DNA of 64,000 nt from positions 145,035 through 209,034 of the forward strand of contig JBPOIJ010000017.1 in assembly GCA_052034585.1 (NCBI GenBank), in the 5' to 3' direction. How positions within the stretch are numbered: the first letter of the stretch is position 1; each line of letters starts with the position of its first letter. Below the pieces are notes generated by a model. It did no database searches. It was not told the origin of the DNA and saw nothing but the letters and a program-made list of their open reading frames with translations. Positions 40,353 through 48,535 of the stretch are shown one piece after another. The position numbers and the translations under genes are program-made. This DNA comes from Xiheimicrobium sp052034585. Its GTDB lineage: Bacteria > Myxococcota > Myxococcia > Myxococcales > Myxococcaceae.

Positions 40353-40820
40353 TCAGCGGCGACGCAGCGCGCGATCGATCTCCCGCTTGCTCTCGCGTTC
40401 CTTGATCGTGTGGCGGCGATCGACGTCCTTCTTGCCTCGGCCCAAGCCGAGCCGCACCTTCGCCCACGGGCCCTTGAAGTAGAGCGCGATGGGAATGATC
40501 GAGTAGCCCCGCTCACGCACCTTGGTGCTCCACTTCTCGAGCTCCGACTTCTTGACCAACAGCGGGCGCGGTCGGGTCGGCAGGTGGGTGAAGGCAGACG
40601 CCGGCTTGTATTGGCCGATGTGCGCGTTGTGGAGCACCAGCCCCGTCTTCTCGGGCATCGCGTAGGCGTCGTTGAGGTTCGCCTCTCCGTCACGCAGGGC
40701 CTTCACCTCGCTGCCGGTGAGCACCAGCCCCGCCTCGAGGGTCTCGTCGAAGTGGTAGTCGAACTTCGCGCGACGGTGTTCGCAGACCAGCCGCTCGGAG
40801 GTGTCCTTCGGCTTCGCCAT
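40353..40820 (-). CDS. smpB: SsrA-binding protein SmpB
   Basis: This 155-residue protein has the standard length. Motifs: ERLVCEHRRAKFDY (2-beta start), LEAGLVLTGSEVKALRDGEANLNDAYA, HIGQYKPAS, and the basic C-terminal tail GKKDVDRRHTIKERESKREIDRAL that becomes helical in the ribosomal mRNA channel. Binds tmRNA and is needed for trans-translation of stalled ribosomes. The gene starts 3 bp after the panC stop, so it is in an operon with panC, and the SspB gene follows after 80 bp. I do not see the tmRNA gene in the window. Confidence 0.95.
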   Translation of the reverse strand: MAKPKDTSERLVCEHRRAKFDYHFDETLEAGLVLTGSEVKALRDGEANLNDAYAMPEKTGLVLHNAHIGQYKPASAFTHLPTRPRPLLVKKSELEKWSTKVRERGYSIIPIALYFKGPWAKVRLGLGRGKKDVDRRHTIKERESKREIDRALRRR

Positions 40821-40823
40821 CGC

Positions 40824-41705
40824 TCAGGGGCCCTCGAGGCCGAGGCCGAGGTTGTCGATGAGCCGCGTCGTTCCGACGAAGGCCGCGACCAAGGCTCGGG
40901 CCGGCTTCCCCGGAGCGAGCGTCGAGATCGCAGCGAGCGTCTCGGCGTCACGGACCTCGAGGTAGTCGAGCTTCACCTGCGCCTCGGCGAGGACGCGGGT
41001 CCCCAGCGCGACGAGCGCCTCGCACGATGCCTCGCCCGTGCGAGCCGCAGCCTGCATCGCGTGGAGCGCCTTCGAGAGCGAGAGCGCCTTCAATCGATCG
41101 GTCGCGGTGAGGTAGGTGTTGCGTGACGACATCGCGAGCCCATCGGCCTCTCGAACGGTGGGCAGCCCGACGATCTCGACCCCGAGCTCGAGATCACGGG
41201 TCAGCGCCTTGATCACCTGCAGCTGCTGGTAGTCCTTCTCTCCGAAGAGCGCGACGTCGGGCCGAAAGAGCGCGAGCAACTTCGTCACCACCGTCGCGAC
41301 GCCGCGGAAGTGACCCGGCCGACGATCGCCACAGAGGCCCTGGCTGACCTGCTCGACGGTCACGTACGTCTGGAAGCCCGGCGGGTACACCGTCGAGGGC
41401 TCGGGTGAGTAGACGACGGTCGCGCCAGCCGAGCTGCACTTGGCGAGATCGCCGCCGAGATCTCTGGGGTAGCGGCTCAGATCTTCGTTCGGACCGAACT
41501 GGGTGGGGTTGACGAAGATCGTGGTCGCCACCACGTCACAGCGCGCCCGTCCTTCACGCATCAGCGAGAGGTGTCCATCATGGAGGAAGCCCATCGTCGG
41601 CACGAGCGCGAGGCGTTGACCGCGGCGGCGGAGATCGGCGGTGAACCAGCGCACCTCGTCGGGCGTCTTCAGCAATCGCGGCGTCGTCACGGAGGGCTTC
41701 TGCAT
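40824..41705 (-). CDS. panC: Pantoate-beta-alanine ligase
   Basis: This 293-residue enzyme joins pantoate and beta-alanine using ATP (coenzyme A biosynthesis). Motifs: PTMGFLHDGHLSLM (HIGH-like, residues 36-49), FVNPTQFGPNEDLSRYP, GHFRGVATVVTKL, LFGEKDYQQL, and MSSRNTYL (KMSKS-like). I start at MQKPSV; an in-frame upstream codon gives 13 extra residues without family support. The panB gene lies 4 kb away on the same strand, separated by the GH31 gene and the frameshifted gene, so the pathway is split. Confidence 0.95.
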   Translation of the reverse strand: MQKPSVTTPRLLKTPDEVRWFTADLRRRGQRLALVPTMGFLHDGHLSLMREGRARCDVVATTIFVNPTQFGPNEDLSRYPRDLGGDLAKCSSAGATVVYSPEPSTVYPPGFQTYVTVEQVSQGLCGDRRPGHFRGVATVVTKLLALFRPDVALFGEKDYQQLQVIKALTRDLELGVEIVGLPTVREADGLAMSSRNTYLTATDRLKALSLSKALHAMQAAARTGEASCEALVALGTRVLAEAQVKLDYLEVRDAETLAAISTLAPGKPARALVAAFVGTTRLIDNLGLGLEGP

Positions 41706-41811
41706 CGGCGCAGGGAGGGTCGCAAGCGTTCCAGACGCCCCCAACCGGAGGAAATGACGGGCAAACGACGATCGACGTCACCTTTGGCGCGACTTGTCCG
41801 ACAATCTCCGC

Positions 41812-41934
41812 ATGGTCGCTCCTGTCTCGAACCGTCCTCGCGTTCAAACCACCACGGCCCCCTCCGAGATCGGCCCCGGCCTTCGGGCTGCTGCCGATGG
41901 GCAATACCTCCGACGCGGCTCGTCGGGTGAGGGG
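41812..41934 (+). pseudogene. 5' part of frameshifted peptidoglycan-binding protein
   Basis: This frame starts at ATG and reads about 40 codons ending in LRRGSSGEG. That is the start of a PG_binding_1 domain (consensus L-R-x-G-S-x-G-x-x-V-x-x-L-Q). The next residues, VLELQKALNARGW, continue in the -1 frame (next entry). The two frames meet at a four-G run at 41931-41934; a single G insertion would restore one 324-residue protein. GACAAT begins 12 nt before this ATG. Either a sequencing or assembly indel, a natural mutation, or programmed slippage. Confidence 0.6.
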
Positions 41935-42785
41935 TGCTCGAGCTGCAGAAGGCGCTCAACGCCCGTGGCTGGCGACTGGAAGAAGACGGCAAGTTCGGCC
42001 CTGCCACCGAAGCGGCGCTGCGAGAGTTCCAGGGGCGCACCGGAGCGAAGGTCGATGGCGTGGTCGGCCCCGAGACCGTCGGCAAGCTGCAAGGCTCGAG
42101 CGGCACCCAGGTGAACCGCCGCGATCCCGAGCAGCCGCGACCTGGTTCGACCTCGGGCTACGAGCCCAACCGCCCGGCGCCGGTCGACCTCCGCCCGCCG
42201 AGCAACGATGAGCGCGCGAAGTTCGACTTCTACGCCTCGATGGTGCGGCGCGCAGGCGGAGAAGTGAACCCGAACGGACAGCCGACGGTGCTTGGGCTGC
42301 GTTCAGGCACGGGTGGAGCGGCGCGCGAGTACCACGATCGCTTCGTGGTGTTGCTCGCGAACGGAACGGTGAAGGAGTTCAACGGCGCGACCTACCCCGG
42401 CCAGACCCGCTCGACGATGTCGCCAGACGTGACCGGCGACGGCGTCGGCGACGTGGGAATGATCCGGCCCGGCAACTATCAGGTCGTTCCCAACGGGCCG
42501 CACGCGGGCGCGGAGTCGTTCCACGTTCGAACGATCGGCGGCTCGGGCAACCTCCCCGGCTGGCGCGACACCAACCACGACGGCCAGTATTCCGACTCGG
42601 AGCAGGCCGCCTCGCAGCGTCGCGGAGACACCTTGAGCGGCGTGCTCTTCCACCAGGGCAACCCGAACGCGCCCTCGTCGATCGGCTGCCAGACGATGTC
42701 GCCGTCGGAGTTCCGCCGCTTCGTCGACACCATCGGTGGCGGTCGCGCGAGCTTCACCTACACGCTCGTGTCCACGGGTGCCTGA
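41934..42785 (+). CDS. Peptidoglycan-binding protein with L,D-transpeptidase-like tail (main frame)
   Basis: The uninterrupted part (283 residues) opens with a near-complete PG_binding_1 domain (LELQKALNARGWRLEEDGKFGPATEAAL, ~2-56). It continues with a domain bearing DVTGDGVGD, an EF-hand-like DTNHDGQYSDSE, and LFHQGNPNAPSSIGC. The last resembles the H-x-G...S-x-G-C signature of YkuD L,D-transpeptidases. The first in-frame codon is GTG directly after a stop, with no ribosome site and with the domain's first strand missing, so this is not a natural start. The true gene probably begins at 41812 (see the 5' part). Expected to bind and perhaps crosslink or edit peptidoglycan. No signal peptide is evident even in the reconstructed protein. 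Confidence 0.7.
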   Translation: MLELQKALNARGWRLEEDGKFGPATEAALREFQGRTGAKVDGVVGPETVGKLQGSSGTQVNRRDPEQPRPGSTSGYEPNRPAPVDLRPPSNDERAKFDFYASMVRRAGGEVNPNGQPTVLGLRSGTGGAAREYHDRFVVLLANGTVKEFNGATYPGQTRSTMSPDVTGDGVGDVGMIRPGNYQVVPNGPHAGAESFHVRTIGGSGNLPGWRDTNHDGQYSDSEQAASQRRGDTLSGVLFHQGNPNAPSSIGCQTMSPSEFRRFVDTIGGGRASFTYTLVSTGA

Positions 42786-42804
42786 AGCGACCGCGCAGCG
42801 CCCG

Positions 42805-45180
42805 TCAGTCGAGCTCGAAGATCGCCCACCGAACGGTGCCGACGAAGCTCGTCGTCGCTTCGACGTCGGCGAAGGTCGAGGTTCCTGAGAACGTCACCCG
42901 GCGTGCTGGGCGAGTGGTGTCGATCGAGCACTCGGCGCAGGTGTTCGTCCCGCTCGTCGGAGAGCGTCTCACCTCGAACCGCGTGCCATCGGCGAGGGTG
43001 AACGACGCGGTGGATCCCGGAGGCCCGAGCACGCCGACCACGTCGATCACCGACGCGCGATCTCGCTCGCTCACCACTCCGGGATTCGTCGCCTGAGCCA
43101 GCGTCTGCACCTCGGCGTCCAGCAGCGGGAGCAGCTGGTTCTCGACGAGGAAGAGCGGGAGCCTCCCGAGCGGCGCGGGGACCGTCACCTCACCGGGGCC
43201 CTGGTGCGGGGTGCGCTCCGTCCACTCCACGTACCGCCCAGGAGGGAGCCAGATCGTCTTCGTGCGCTCACCACGCCGAACGACCGGCGCCGCGTAGAGT
43301 GACGGCCCGACGAAGAACGCGTCGTCGATCGACCACGCGCGCACCTCCTTGGGGAACAGCAACCACGGCGAGATCGTGATCGGCCGGCCGGTCTCGTTGG
43401 CTCGAAGCGCGAGCGCGCGAAAGTACGGCGCCAGCCGCGTGTGCAAGGACGCCGCGGTTCGGTAGATGTCCTGCGTCTCCTGATCGTCCCACAGCCGCGC
43501 CTTCACCCGATTGCCCCCAACGGGATTCGAGCAGGCGTCTTCGTCGTGCATCATCGGCGCGACCGCGCCCATCAGGTACCACCGCACCAACATCTCCTTG
43601 TCGTGTGGGTCGGTGGTGAGGCACTTGTACCCGCCGATGTCGGAGCTCCAGTACGGCACGCCAGTCATCGAGAGGTTGAGGCCTCCCCGGAGCATCGCCG
43701 GCAACCCGACCGCGTCGTCGAAGCTCGCCTCGGGATCGCCGCCCCACACGTCGAAGGCGTAGGCCTGGCTGCCGGTGTAGCCCGAGCGGATGAAGCAGAG
43801 CTTGTCGGTGCCCTGCAGGAGGTCGAAGCAGGCCTTCGCCGAGCGGACGGGGAAGCGGTTGTGTTCGTCCTCTCCGGTCGCGCCGTTCGAGAACCGCGAG
43901 GTGCGGTTCACGTACTCTCCGAAGTCGTGCATCCACCCGTCGTAGCCAGCGTCGAGCGTGCGGCTCAGCAGCCCCTTGAACCACTCGACGGCCTGCGGGT
44001 TGGTGAGATCGATCGTCGAGATCGTCTGCGGCCCGCCGGAGAGGAAGAACGACGTCGCCGGGCCTCCGTCGGGTTCCTGTTCGAAGAAGCCGTTCGCCGC
44101 GCCGAAGTCGTAGTCGCTCCGGCTTCGGTCGGAGGACTTCGAGACGTAAGGGTTGTTGTACGCCATCGCCTTGTAGCCAGCGGCGTGGAGCGTGTTCGTC
44201 CACCGGTTGAGCTCGTCTTCGATGCCGACCTGGGAGCCAGCGGGCAGAAAGTGGGTGGCGTCGTCGATGGCGGTGAGCGGCAGCTTGCGATCTCGATGGA
44301 GCTGCCATTCGTCGACGCCGTCCACCTTCGCCCAGCGGTTGATGCGGCGGCGCGGCCCGAAGGCCCAGGGCGGTGGAATGAGCGGGCGGCCAGTCAGCGC
44401 AGTGAAGTCGTCGATCGCCTGGAGCGGCGCCTCGCGCACGAAGAACACGAGCGCGAGCTTTCGATCGAGCACTCGCACTCGCCACGTCTCCGGCTCGTCG
44501 GGCACCGTGCCGAAGTCGAAGGTGCTGCGGCGATAGGTGTCGGCCCAGACCGCGAGCCCGCGGGTGGTGTGGACGAAGGGCACCGGGAAGTAGGTCATCG
44601 ACGGGCCGTTCGGGTACGGATTGGTCGTCGAGATGCCGGCGTCCTCTCCGCCCGCGAGGCCACCCTCTTCTGGCCAGGAATAGAGCGAATGGCCGCGGTG
44701 ATCGAAGGTCGCGGTGCGTTGGCCCAGGCCGAAGAAGTGATCGGTGTCGCTCATCGCGAACGCGAGCGCCGAGGCGTTGAGCAGTCCGCTCGTGTCGGCC
44801 GTCTGCTCGAGCCGCACCGAGGCGCCGTCGACCTTCACCGTCACCGAGACGACCCCGGCGTCGTCCGCGAAGGTGATCATCGCGCTCGTCGCGTCGGAGT
44901 GAGCGAGCGTTCCGTTCGCCCACTGCTTCCAGGCGCGCTCGTGCGACTTGAACCCGTCCCATCCGGGGACGATCTGCGGCTCGACGCTGAAGGCATCGAA
45001 GGTGGTGCGAGGGCCGCCGCGGGTCTCCAGACGAGTGGCCCCCGCCGAGTCGACGATTCGCAGGGAAAAGGGCGCGGCCTCGACCTTCACCGAGAAGCCC
45101 TCTCCCTCGAGCGTCGCGCCACTCTTCACCGAGGGAGGACAGGCGGAGAGCAGGAGGACGCAGCCGAGCCAGCGAGTCAT
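42805..45180 (-). CDS. Exported glycoside hydrolase family 31 lipoprotein
   Basis: This 791-residue lipoprotein (MTRWLGCVLLLSAC, lipobox LLSAC). GH31 features: N-terminal beta-sandwich with FFGLGQRTATFDHRG, barrel start with IPPPWAFGPRRRINRW, catalytic nucleophile Asp in YDGWMHDFGEYVNR, IRSGYTGSQAYAFDVWGGD with the general acid Asp, and the distal C-terminal sandwich. It is probably an alpha-glucosidase or alpha-xylosidase-like enzyme; the HDFGEY loop also occurs in sulfoquinovosidases, but its other specificity residues are not obvious. A promoter GTGACA-N18-TATCAG ends 6 nt before the ATG. Confidence 0.88.
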   Translation of the reverse strand: MTRWLGCVLLLSACPPSVKSGATLEGEGFSVKVEAAPFSLRIVDSAGATRLETRGGPRTTFDAFSVEPQIVPGWDGFKSHERAWKQWANGTLAHSDATSAMITFADDAGVVSVTVKVDGASVRLEQTADTSGLLNASALAFAMSDTDHFFGLGQRTATFDHRGHSLYSWPEEGGLAGGEDAGISTTNPYPNGPSMTYFPVPFVHTTRGLAVWADTYRRSTFDFGTVPDEPETWRVRVLDRKLALVFFVREAPLQAIDDFTALTGRPLIPPPWAFGPRRRINRWAKVDGVDEWQLHRDRKLPLTAIDDATHFLPAGSQVGIEDELNRWTNTLHAAGYKAMAYNNPYVSKSSDRSRSDYDFGAANGFFEQEPDGGPATSFFLSGGPQTISTIDLTNPQAVEWFKGLLSRTLDAGYDGWMHDFGEYVNRTSRFSNGATGEDEHNRFPVRSAKACFDLLQGTDKLCFIRSGYTGSQAYAFDVWGGDPEASFDDAVGLPAMLRGGLNLSMTGVPYWSSDIGGYKCLTTDPHDKEMLVRWYLMGAVAPMMHDEDACSNPVGGNRVKARLWDDQETQDIYRTAASLHTRLAPYFRALALRANETGRPITISPWLLFPKEVRAWSIDDAFFVGPSLYAAPVVRRGERTKTIWLPPGRYVEWTERTPHQGPGEVTVPAPLGRLPLFLVENQLLPLLDAEVQTLAQATNPGVVSERDRASVIDVVGVLGPPGSTASFTLADGTRFEVRRSPTSGTNTCAECSIDTTRPARRVTFSGTSTFADVEATTSFVGTVRWAIFELD

Positions 45181-45413
45181 GGCGACCTGATAGCCAAGAC
45201 GAGGAAGGGGTGTCACCGCGCCGCGCGAAATCCGAGGGTCATTGGTCTGCCGGCGTCACCGACACGAACGGCTCGAGGTGAACGAGCCCCATCGGGGGAA
45301 CCCGAGCCACGGCCGTGCTTCAGGTGCGCGTCGAGGCGCGTCTCGAGGCACTCGATCGAATCAGCCTCGAAACGAGCGTGCCGCAGCGCACAGGTCGCTG
45401 CAGCCTCATCCAC
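45181..45413 (-). other. Intergenic region between GH31 and panB genes
   Basis: This 233-bp stretch holds the GH31 promoter at its left end. A frame of 66 codons (GTG at 45413, immediately after the panB TGA) runs through most of it on the minus strand; part has gene-like third-position GC (ECLETRLDAHLKHG), so it could be a decayed or tiny gene. I do not recognise it and would not call it without expression data. Confidence 0.3.
45187..45216 (-). promoter_or_regulatory. Sigma-A-like promoter GTGACA-N18-TATCAG for GH31 gene
   Basis: The -35 GTGACA (5 of 6 matches to TTGACA) and -10 TATCAG are 18 bp apart. The -10 ends 6 nt before the ATG, so transcription should begin at or next to the A of the start codon (leaderless). 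Confidence 0.5.
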
Positions 45414-46301
45414 TCAAACCGGCACGCCGTAGACGCCGCTCTTCTCTTCCCGCTCGCTGGGCTTCACGTCGGGGTTCGACGCCACCAGCCGCATCGTCGT
45501 CGAGCGGAACGAGTGGTCCTCGTCGGGGAACGCTCCAGAGCGCACCTCGGTGAAGAACCCCTGCGCCGCTTCGCTGATCATCTGGTACCCGTTCGCGTAC
45601 CGCTTCACGAACTTGGGCTTGAAGGACGGGTTGAGGCCGAGCAGGTCGTAGCAGACCAGCACCTGGCCATCGCAGTGCTTGCCAGCGCCGATGCCAATGG
45701 TGGGGATCTCGAGGCGGTGGGTGATCGTCTTCGCCAGCTCGAGCGGCACGCCTTCGAGCACGAGCGCGTAACAGCCGGCCTGCTCGAGCGCGACCGCGTC
45801 CTCCACCAGCTTGCGCGCGGTGTCTTCGTCGCGACCCTGCACCACGTAGCCGCCCATCTTGTGCACCGACTGCGGGGTGAGGCCGATGTGGCCCATCACC
45901 GGTATCGAGGCGCGCACGATGCGGGAGATCACTTCGGCGAACTCGGTGCCGCCTTCGAGCTTCACCGAGCCGACGCCACCCTCGGAGACGAGCCGGCCGG
46001 CGTTCTTCACCGCGTCCTCGACCGAGTTCTGGTAGCTCATGAAGGGCAGATCACCGACGACGTGGGCGCGCTGCGCTCCGCGGGTGACGCACTTCGAGTG
46101 GTAGACCATCTGGTCCATGGTGACGGGCAACGTCGAGTCGTTGCCCTGAATCACCATGCCCAGCGAATCGCCGACGAGCATCACGTCTGCGCCCGCTTCG
46201 TCGAAGATGCGGGCGAAGGTCGCGTCGTAGGCCGTCACCATGCAGATCTTCTGACCGGCATGCTTCTGCTTCTTCAGTGTGTGGATGGTGACCTTGTTCA
46301 C
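45414..46301 (-). CDS. panB: 3-methyl-2-oxobutanoate hydroxymethyltransferase
   Basis: This 295-residue enzyme forms ketopantoate from alpha-ketoisovalerate and 5,10-methylene-THF. Motifs: MVTAYDATFARIFDEAGADVMLVGDSLGMV (start of the barrel with Mg-binding D), GHIGLTPQSVHKMGGY, LVLEGVPLELAKTIT, IPTIGIGAGKHCDGQVLV, and SFKPKFVKRYA. GTG start with an exceptionally strong ribosome site (GGAGGTGA, 3 nt upstream). Separated from panC by other genes. It follows the deoxynucleoside kinase gene after a 190-bp gap that has no recognisable terminator. Confidence 0.96.
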   Translation of the reverse strand: MNKVTIHTLKKQKHAGQKICMVTAYDATFARIFDEAGADVMLVGDSLGMVIQGNDSTLPVTMDQMVYHSKCVTRGAQRAHVVGDLPFMSYQNSVEDAVKNAGRLVSEGGVGSVKLEGGTEFAEVISRIVRASIPVMGHIGLTPQSVHKMGGYVVQGRDEDTARKLVEDAVALEQAGCYALVLEGVPLELAKTITHRLEIPTIGIGAGKHCDGQVLVCYDLLGLNPSFKPKFVKRYANGYQMISEAAQGFFTEVRSGAFPDEDHSFRSTTMRLVASNPDVKPSEREEKSGVYGVPV

Positions 46302-46304
46302 GGT

Positions 46305-46312
46305 TCACCTCC
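46305..46312 (-). promoter_or_regulatory. Perfect Shine-Dalgarno sequence of panB
   Basis: GGAGGTGA pairs fully with the 16S anti-SD and lies 3 nt before the GTG. It is the strongest ribosome site in the window and fixes the GTG as start. Confidence 0.75.
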
Positions 46313-46491
46313 ATGTGCGCCTGTGGTTGGGCGCTGGTTCGTGCGGCGAACATCGACCCGGAGCGCCGCGCCGCTCCGCTTCCTGCAAGGTCCCGGTCCG
46401 ACTGGATCCAGGCCTTCGTTCGCTCGTCGAGGTTCGCCGCCTGTTGCCAGGTCGCCGCCCCGGAGAGAACCCTTCGTGCTTGTCTTACAGC

Positions 46492-47133
46492 CTACTTCCT
46501 CGACGGCAACGGTTGGTAATGCACCGTGCCTTTCCGCGTCTGCCTGACGACACTCAGCAAGTCTTCCAAATCAGCTGGGTTGTTGACGAAGTCGATGTCC
46601 GAGGTGTTCACGACCAGTAATGGCGTGTCGGCGTAGTGAAAGAAGAAGTCGTTGTAGGCGCGGCACAGCCCGTCCAAGTAGGTGGGGTCGAACTTCCGCT
46701 CGAACTCGCGACCACGCTTCTTGATGCGGGCGAGCAGCACGTCGATGCGCGCCTGGAGATAGATGACGAGATCGGGCTTGGTGACCCGCGGCTGGAGCGC
46801 TTCGAAGACGCGCTCGTACAGCGACAGCTCGTCGGACTGCAGGGTGAGGTTCGCGAAGATGCGATCCTTCGCGAAGAGGTAGTCGCTCACCGTGACCGCG
46901 CTGAAGAGATCTTGCTGGAAGAGCTCCTGCTGCTGCTTGAAGCGCGAGAGCAGAAAGAACATCTGGGTCTGGAACGCGAACTTGTTCCGGTCCGTGTAGA
47001 AGCTCGCGAGGAACGGGTTCTCCTCGACGACCTCCATCACCCGGCGCGCGGCGAAACGCTCCGCCACGATGTTCGTCAGCGACGACTTGCCCACGCCGAT
47101 GGGCCCTTCGACCACGATGTAGCGGTGCTCCAA
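46492..47133 (-). CDS. Deoxynucleoside kinase
   Basis: This ~213-residue nucleoside kinase of the dCK/dGK group phosphorylates deoxynucleosides with ATP. P-loop GPIGVGKSS (near the N-terminus), EENPFLASFY, QTQMFFLLSRFKQQQE, the DRxF motif in LFAKDRIFANL, and the lid RGREFERKF. The start is uncertain: family comparison supports TTG at 47133 (LEHRYIVVEGP); an in-frame GTG 69 nt upstream or TTG 96 nt upstream would add residues with no family support. Salvages purine or pyrimidine deoxynucleosides; specificity cannot be assigned. Confidence 0.88.
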   Translation of the reverse strand: MEHRYIVVEGPIGVGKSSLTNIVAERFAARRVMEVVEENPFLASFYTDRNKFAFQTQMFFLLSRFKQQQELFQQDLFSAVTVSDYLFAKDRIFANLTLQSDELSLYERVFEALQPRVTKPDLVIYLQARIDVLLARIKKRGREFERKFDPTYLDGLCRAYNDFFFHYADTPLLVVNTSDIDFVNNPADLEDLLSVVRQTRKGTVHYQPLPSRK

Positions 47134-47254
47134 CTTCTTGGGGCGAGCGGGGCTCCGATGCAGGCGAGGCCGGAAAACCGGCCTGGAAACGAGACGGAGC
47201 ACACAACCACAAGCGCTCTGGCGTCGCAATGAAGAGCGTGATGGCGTGCGACCG

Positions 47255-47965
47255 ATGACGGACGAACGAAAGCTGATTCGGGCGCTCCCGGCGCGGAGCG
47301 TGGAAGACGTGATCGCCGAGCTCGCCGCCGCCCAAGTACGCGCTGCGCGCGGTGAGCCGTTGAGCCCGCCCGTCGTGTCGGTGCACCTCGCGAGCGGCTT
47401 TCACGCCACCGGCGAGATCATCGACATTCTCTTCGATCAACGTCGCGGCACCACCCTGCTGCTCCACCTCGTCGGCACCAGCCGGCACGATCGCTCGAGC
47501 GACGTCATCTACGTTCGGGCCGACGCCGTCGCCGCGCTCACGGTGCACTCGGCCGTCGGCCATGTCGCCTTGCTCTCCGCTGGCCAGGTCATGCCGCCGG
47601 CCGGTCCGCCGCCCACCAAGCTCGAGGCCAGACGCGCGCTCGAGAAGGTGCGGCAGCAGCTCGTCGAACGGCTCGGAAAGGACGTCGGCTTTCGCACCAC
47701 GCTCGAGGAGGTGCCCGCCGAGCAGCTGGGTGGGCTCGTCGACCTCGCGAACCTCGTCTTCGCTGCGATGCAGAGCGTCAGCCGTGACGAGCTGGGCATG
47801 GAGGCAGTGCGCGCTCAGCTGCAGTCCGTCGGGCTTCGTGGCGCTGCATCGTTCGAAGCAAGCCTGAGCGGCGGGGCCCTCGAGGTGGCGGCGCCGCTCG
47901 TCGAGAACCGGAAGAGCTGGCCGAGCGAAAGCGAGCTCGTTTCCCGGCTCGAGAAGCTCTTCTGA
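47255..47965 (+). CDS. Conserved hypothetical protein, possibly Sm-fold-like N-terminus
   Basis: This 236-residue soluble protein starts MTDERKLIRALPARSVED. The central strands VVSVHLASGFHATGEIIDIL and TTLLLHLV...DVIYVRADAVAALTVH resemble the five-strand pattern of a small Sm-like barrel, but the match is not strong enough to claim. A helical C-terminal half (ALEKVRQQLVERLGKDVGF, EELVSRLEKLF-like end) follows. Divergent from the deoxynucleoside kinase. No ribosome site or -10 element is obvious. Function unknown. Confidence 0.6.
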   Translation: MTDERKLIRALPARSVEDVIAELAAAQVRAARGEPLSPPVVSVHLASGFHATGEIIDILFDQRRGTTLLLHLVGTSRHDRSSDVIYVRADAVAALTVHSAVGHVALLSAGQVMPPAGPPPTKLEARRALEKVRQQLVERLGKDVGFRTTLEEVPAEQLGGLVDLANLVFAAMQSVSRDELGMEAVRAQLQSVGLRGAASFEASLSGGALEVAAPLVENRKSWPSESELVSRLEKLF

Positions 47966-48050
47966 CGCCGAGCTGACATTCCCCCACAGCGCCCAAAACG
48001 GCGGTAAATCGGCCTGCGCTTGATTTCTTGTGTGATCTCAGGCATTTATT

Positions 48051-48079
48051 TTGACGGTACAGCACCCTACACGTATGGT
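48051..48079 (+). promoter_or_regulatory. Promoter TTGACG-N17-TATGGT with leaderless start
   Basis: The best sigma-A-like promoter in the window: -35 TTGACG (5/6), optimal 17-bp spacer, -10 TATGGT (4/6), in a locally AT-rich stretch. The expected start site coincides with the ATG at 48087, 7 nt after the -10. Confidence 0.6.
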
Positions 48080-48086
48080 CATTTCC

Positions 48087-48356
48087 ATGACGACAGGCAG
48101 GGCGCGTTCCGCGAAGGTGGTCTCGCTGTCGACGCAAGCCGAGCAGTCAGTCCCGGTCGAGCTCGAGGCGAGCCCGTTGTTTGGAGTGGCGATGCTGAAG
48201 ATTGCGATGGAGCTCAAGAAGGCCGATCCACTCCCGCTCGACGAGCTGGTGAGTGGCGTGCTCCGCCGCATGAACCTGCCCGAAGCCGAGTTCCGCGCGT
48301 TCCTGGAGTCGAACGGCGGCTTGCTCCGCACCATCGCGGCGAAGCGAGGCTACTGA
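48087..48356 (+). CDS. Small protein of unknown function
   Basis: This 89-residue protein, MTTGRARSAKVVSLSTQ then a helical core (LFGVAMLKIAMELKKADPLPLDELVSGVLRRMNLPEAEFRAFL, quoted here in pieces ELKKADPLPLDELV and RRMNLPEAEFRAF). A second ATG 12 nt upstream is possible, but the promoter geometry favours this one as a leaderless start. The helical pattern could be a winged or small DNA-binding-type domain; I cannot name it. The stop overlaps the next small gene by one base (TGATG). Confidence 0.6.
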   Translation: MTTGRARSAKVVSLSTQAEQSVPVELEASPLFGVAMLKIAMELKKADPLPLDELVSGVLRRMNLPEAEFRAFLESNGGLLRTIAAKRGY

Positions 48357-48529
48357 TGGCGGGTAAGGCGAAGATCCCGGCGCAGGTGCTGACGCGAGCG
48401 AAGCAGGTGGCGATCGCGACGCGCAAGCCCGCCGTGTCGATCGCGCCCGCCGAAGCGGCGAAGCCCGTGAAGAAGGCGACGCGGGAGAAGGTCATCCGCG
48501 CGCTCCAGAAGCTCCACCCGATGGACTGA
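48356..48529 (+). CDS. Small Lys/Ala-rich protein
   Basis: This 57-residue basic protein, coupled to the preceding gene by TGATG. Rich in Ala, Lys, Pro (APAEAAKPVKKATREK, VIRALQKLHPMD), resembling histone H1-like or AlgP-type tails, which suggests nucleic-acid binding but not a specific function. Too short for domain assignment. The pair forms a bicistron from one strong promoter. A toxin-antitoxin role is not supported by any recognised motif. Confidence 0.55.
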   Translation: MAGKAKIPAQVLTRAKQVAIATRKPAVSIAPAEAAKPVKKATREKVIRALQKLHPMD

Positions 48530-48535
48530 GCTCGC

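Noticed and set aside
48087..48529. Toxin-antitoxin interpretation of the small bicistron
   Set aside because: Size and coupling fit, but neither protein shows a known toxin or antitoxin motif, and the second is simply Lys/Ala rich.
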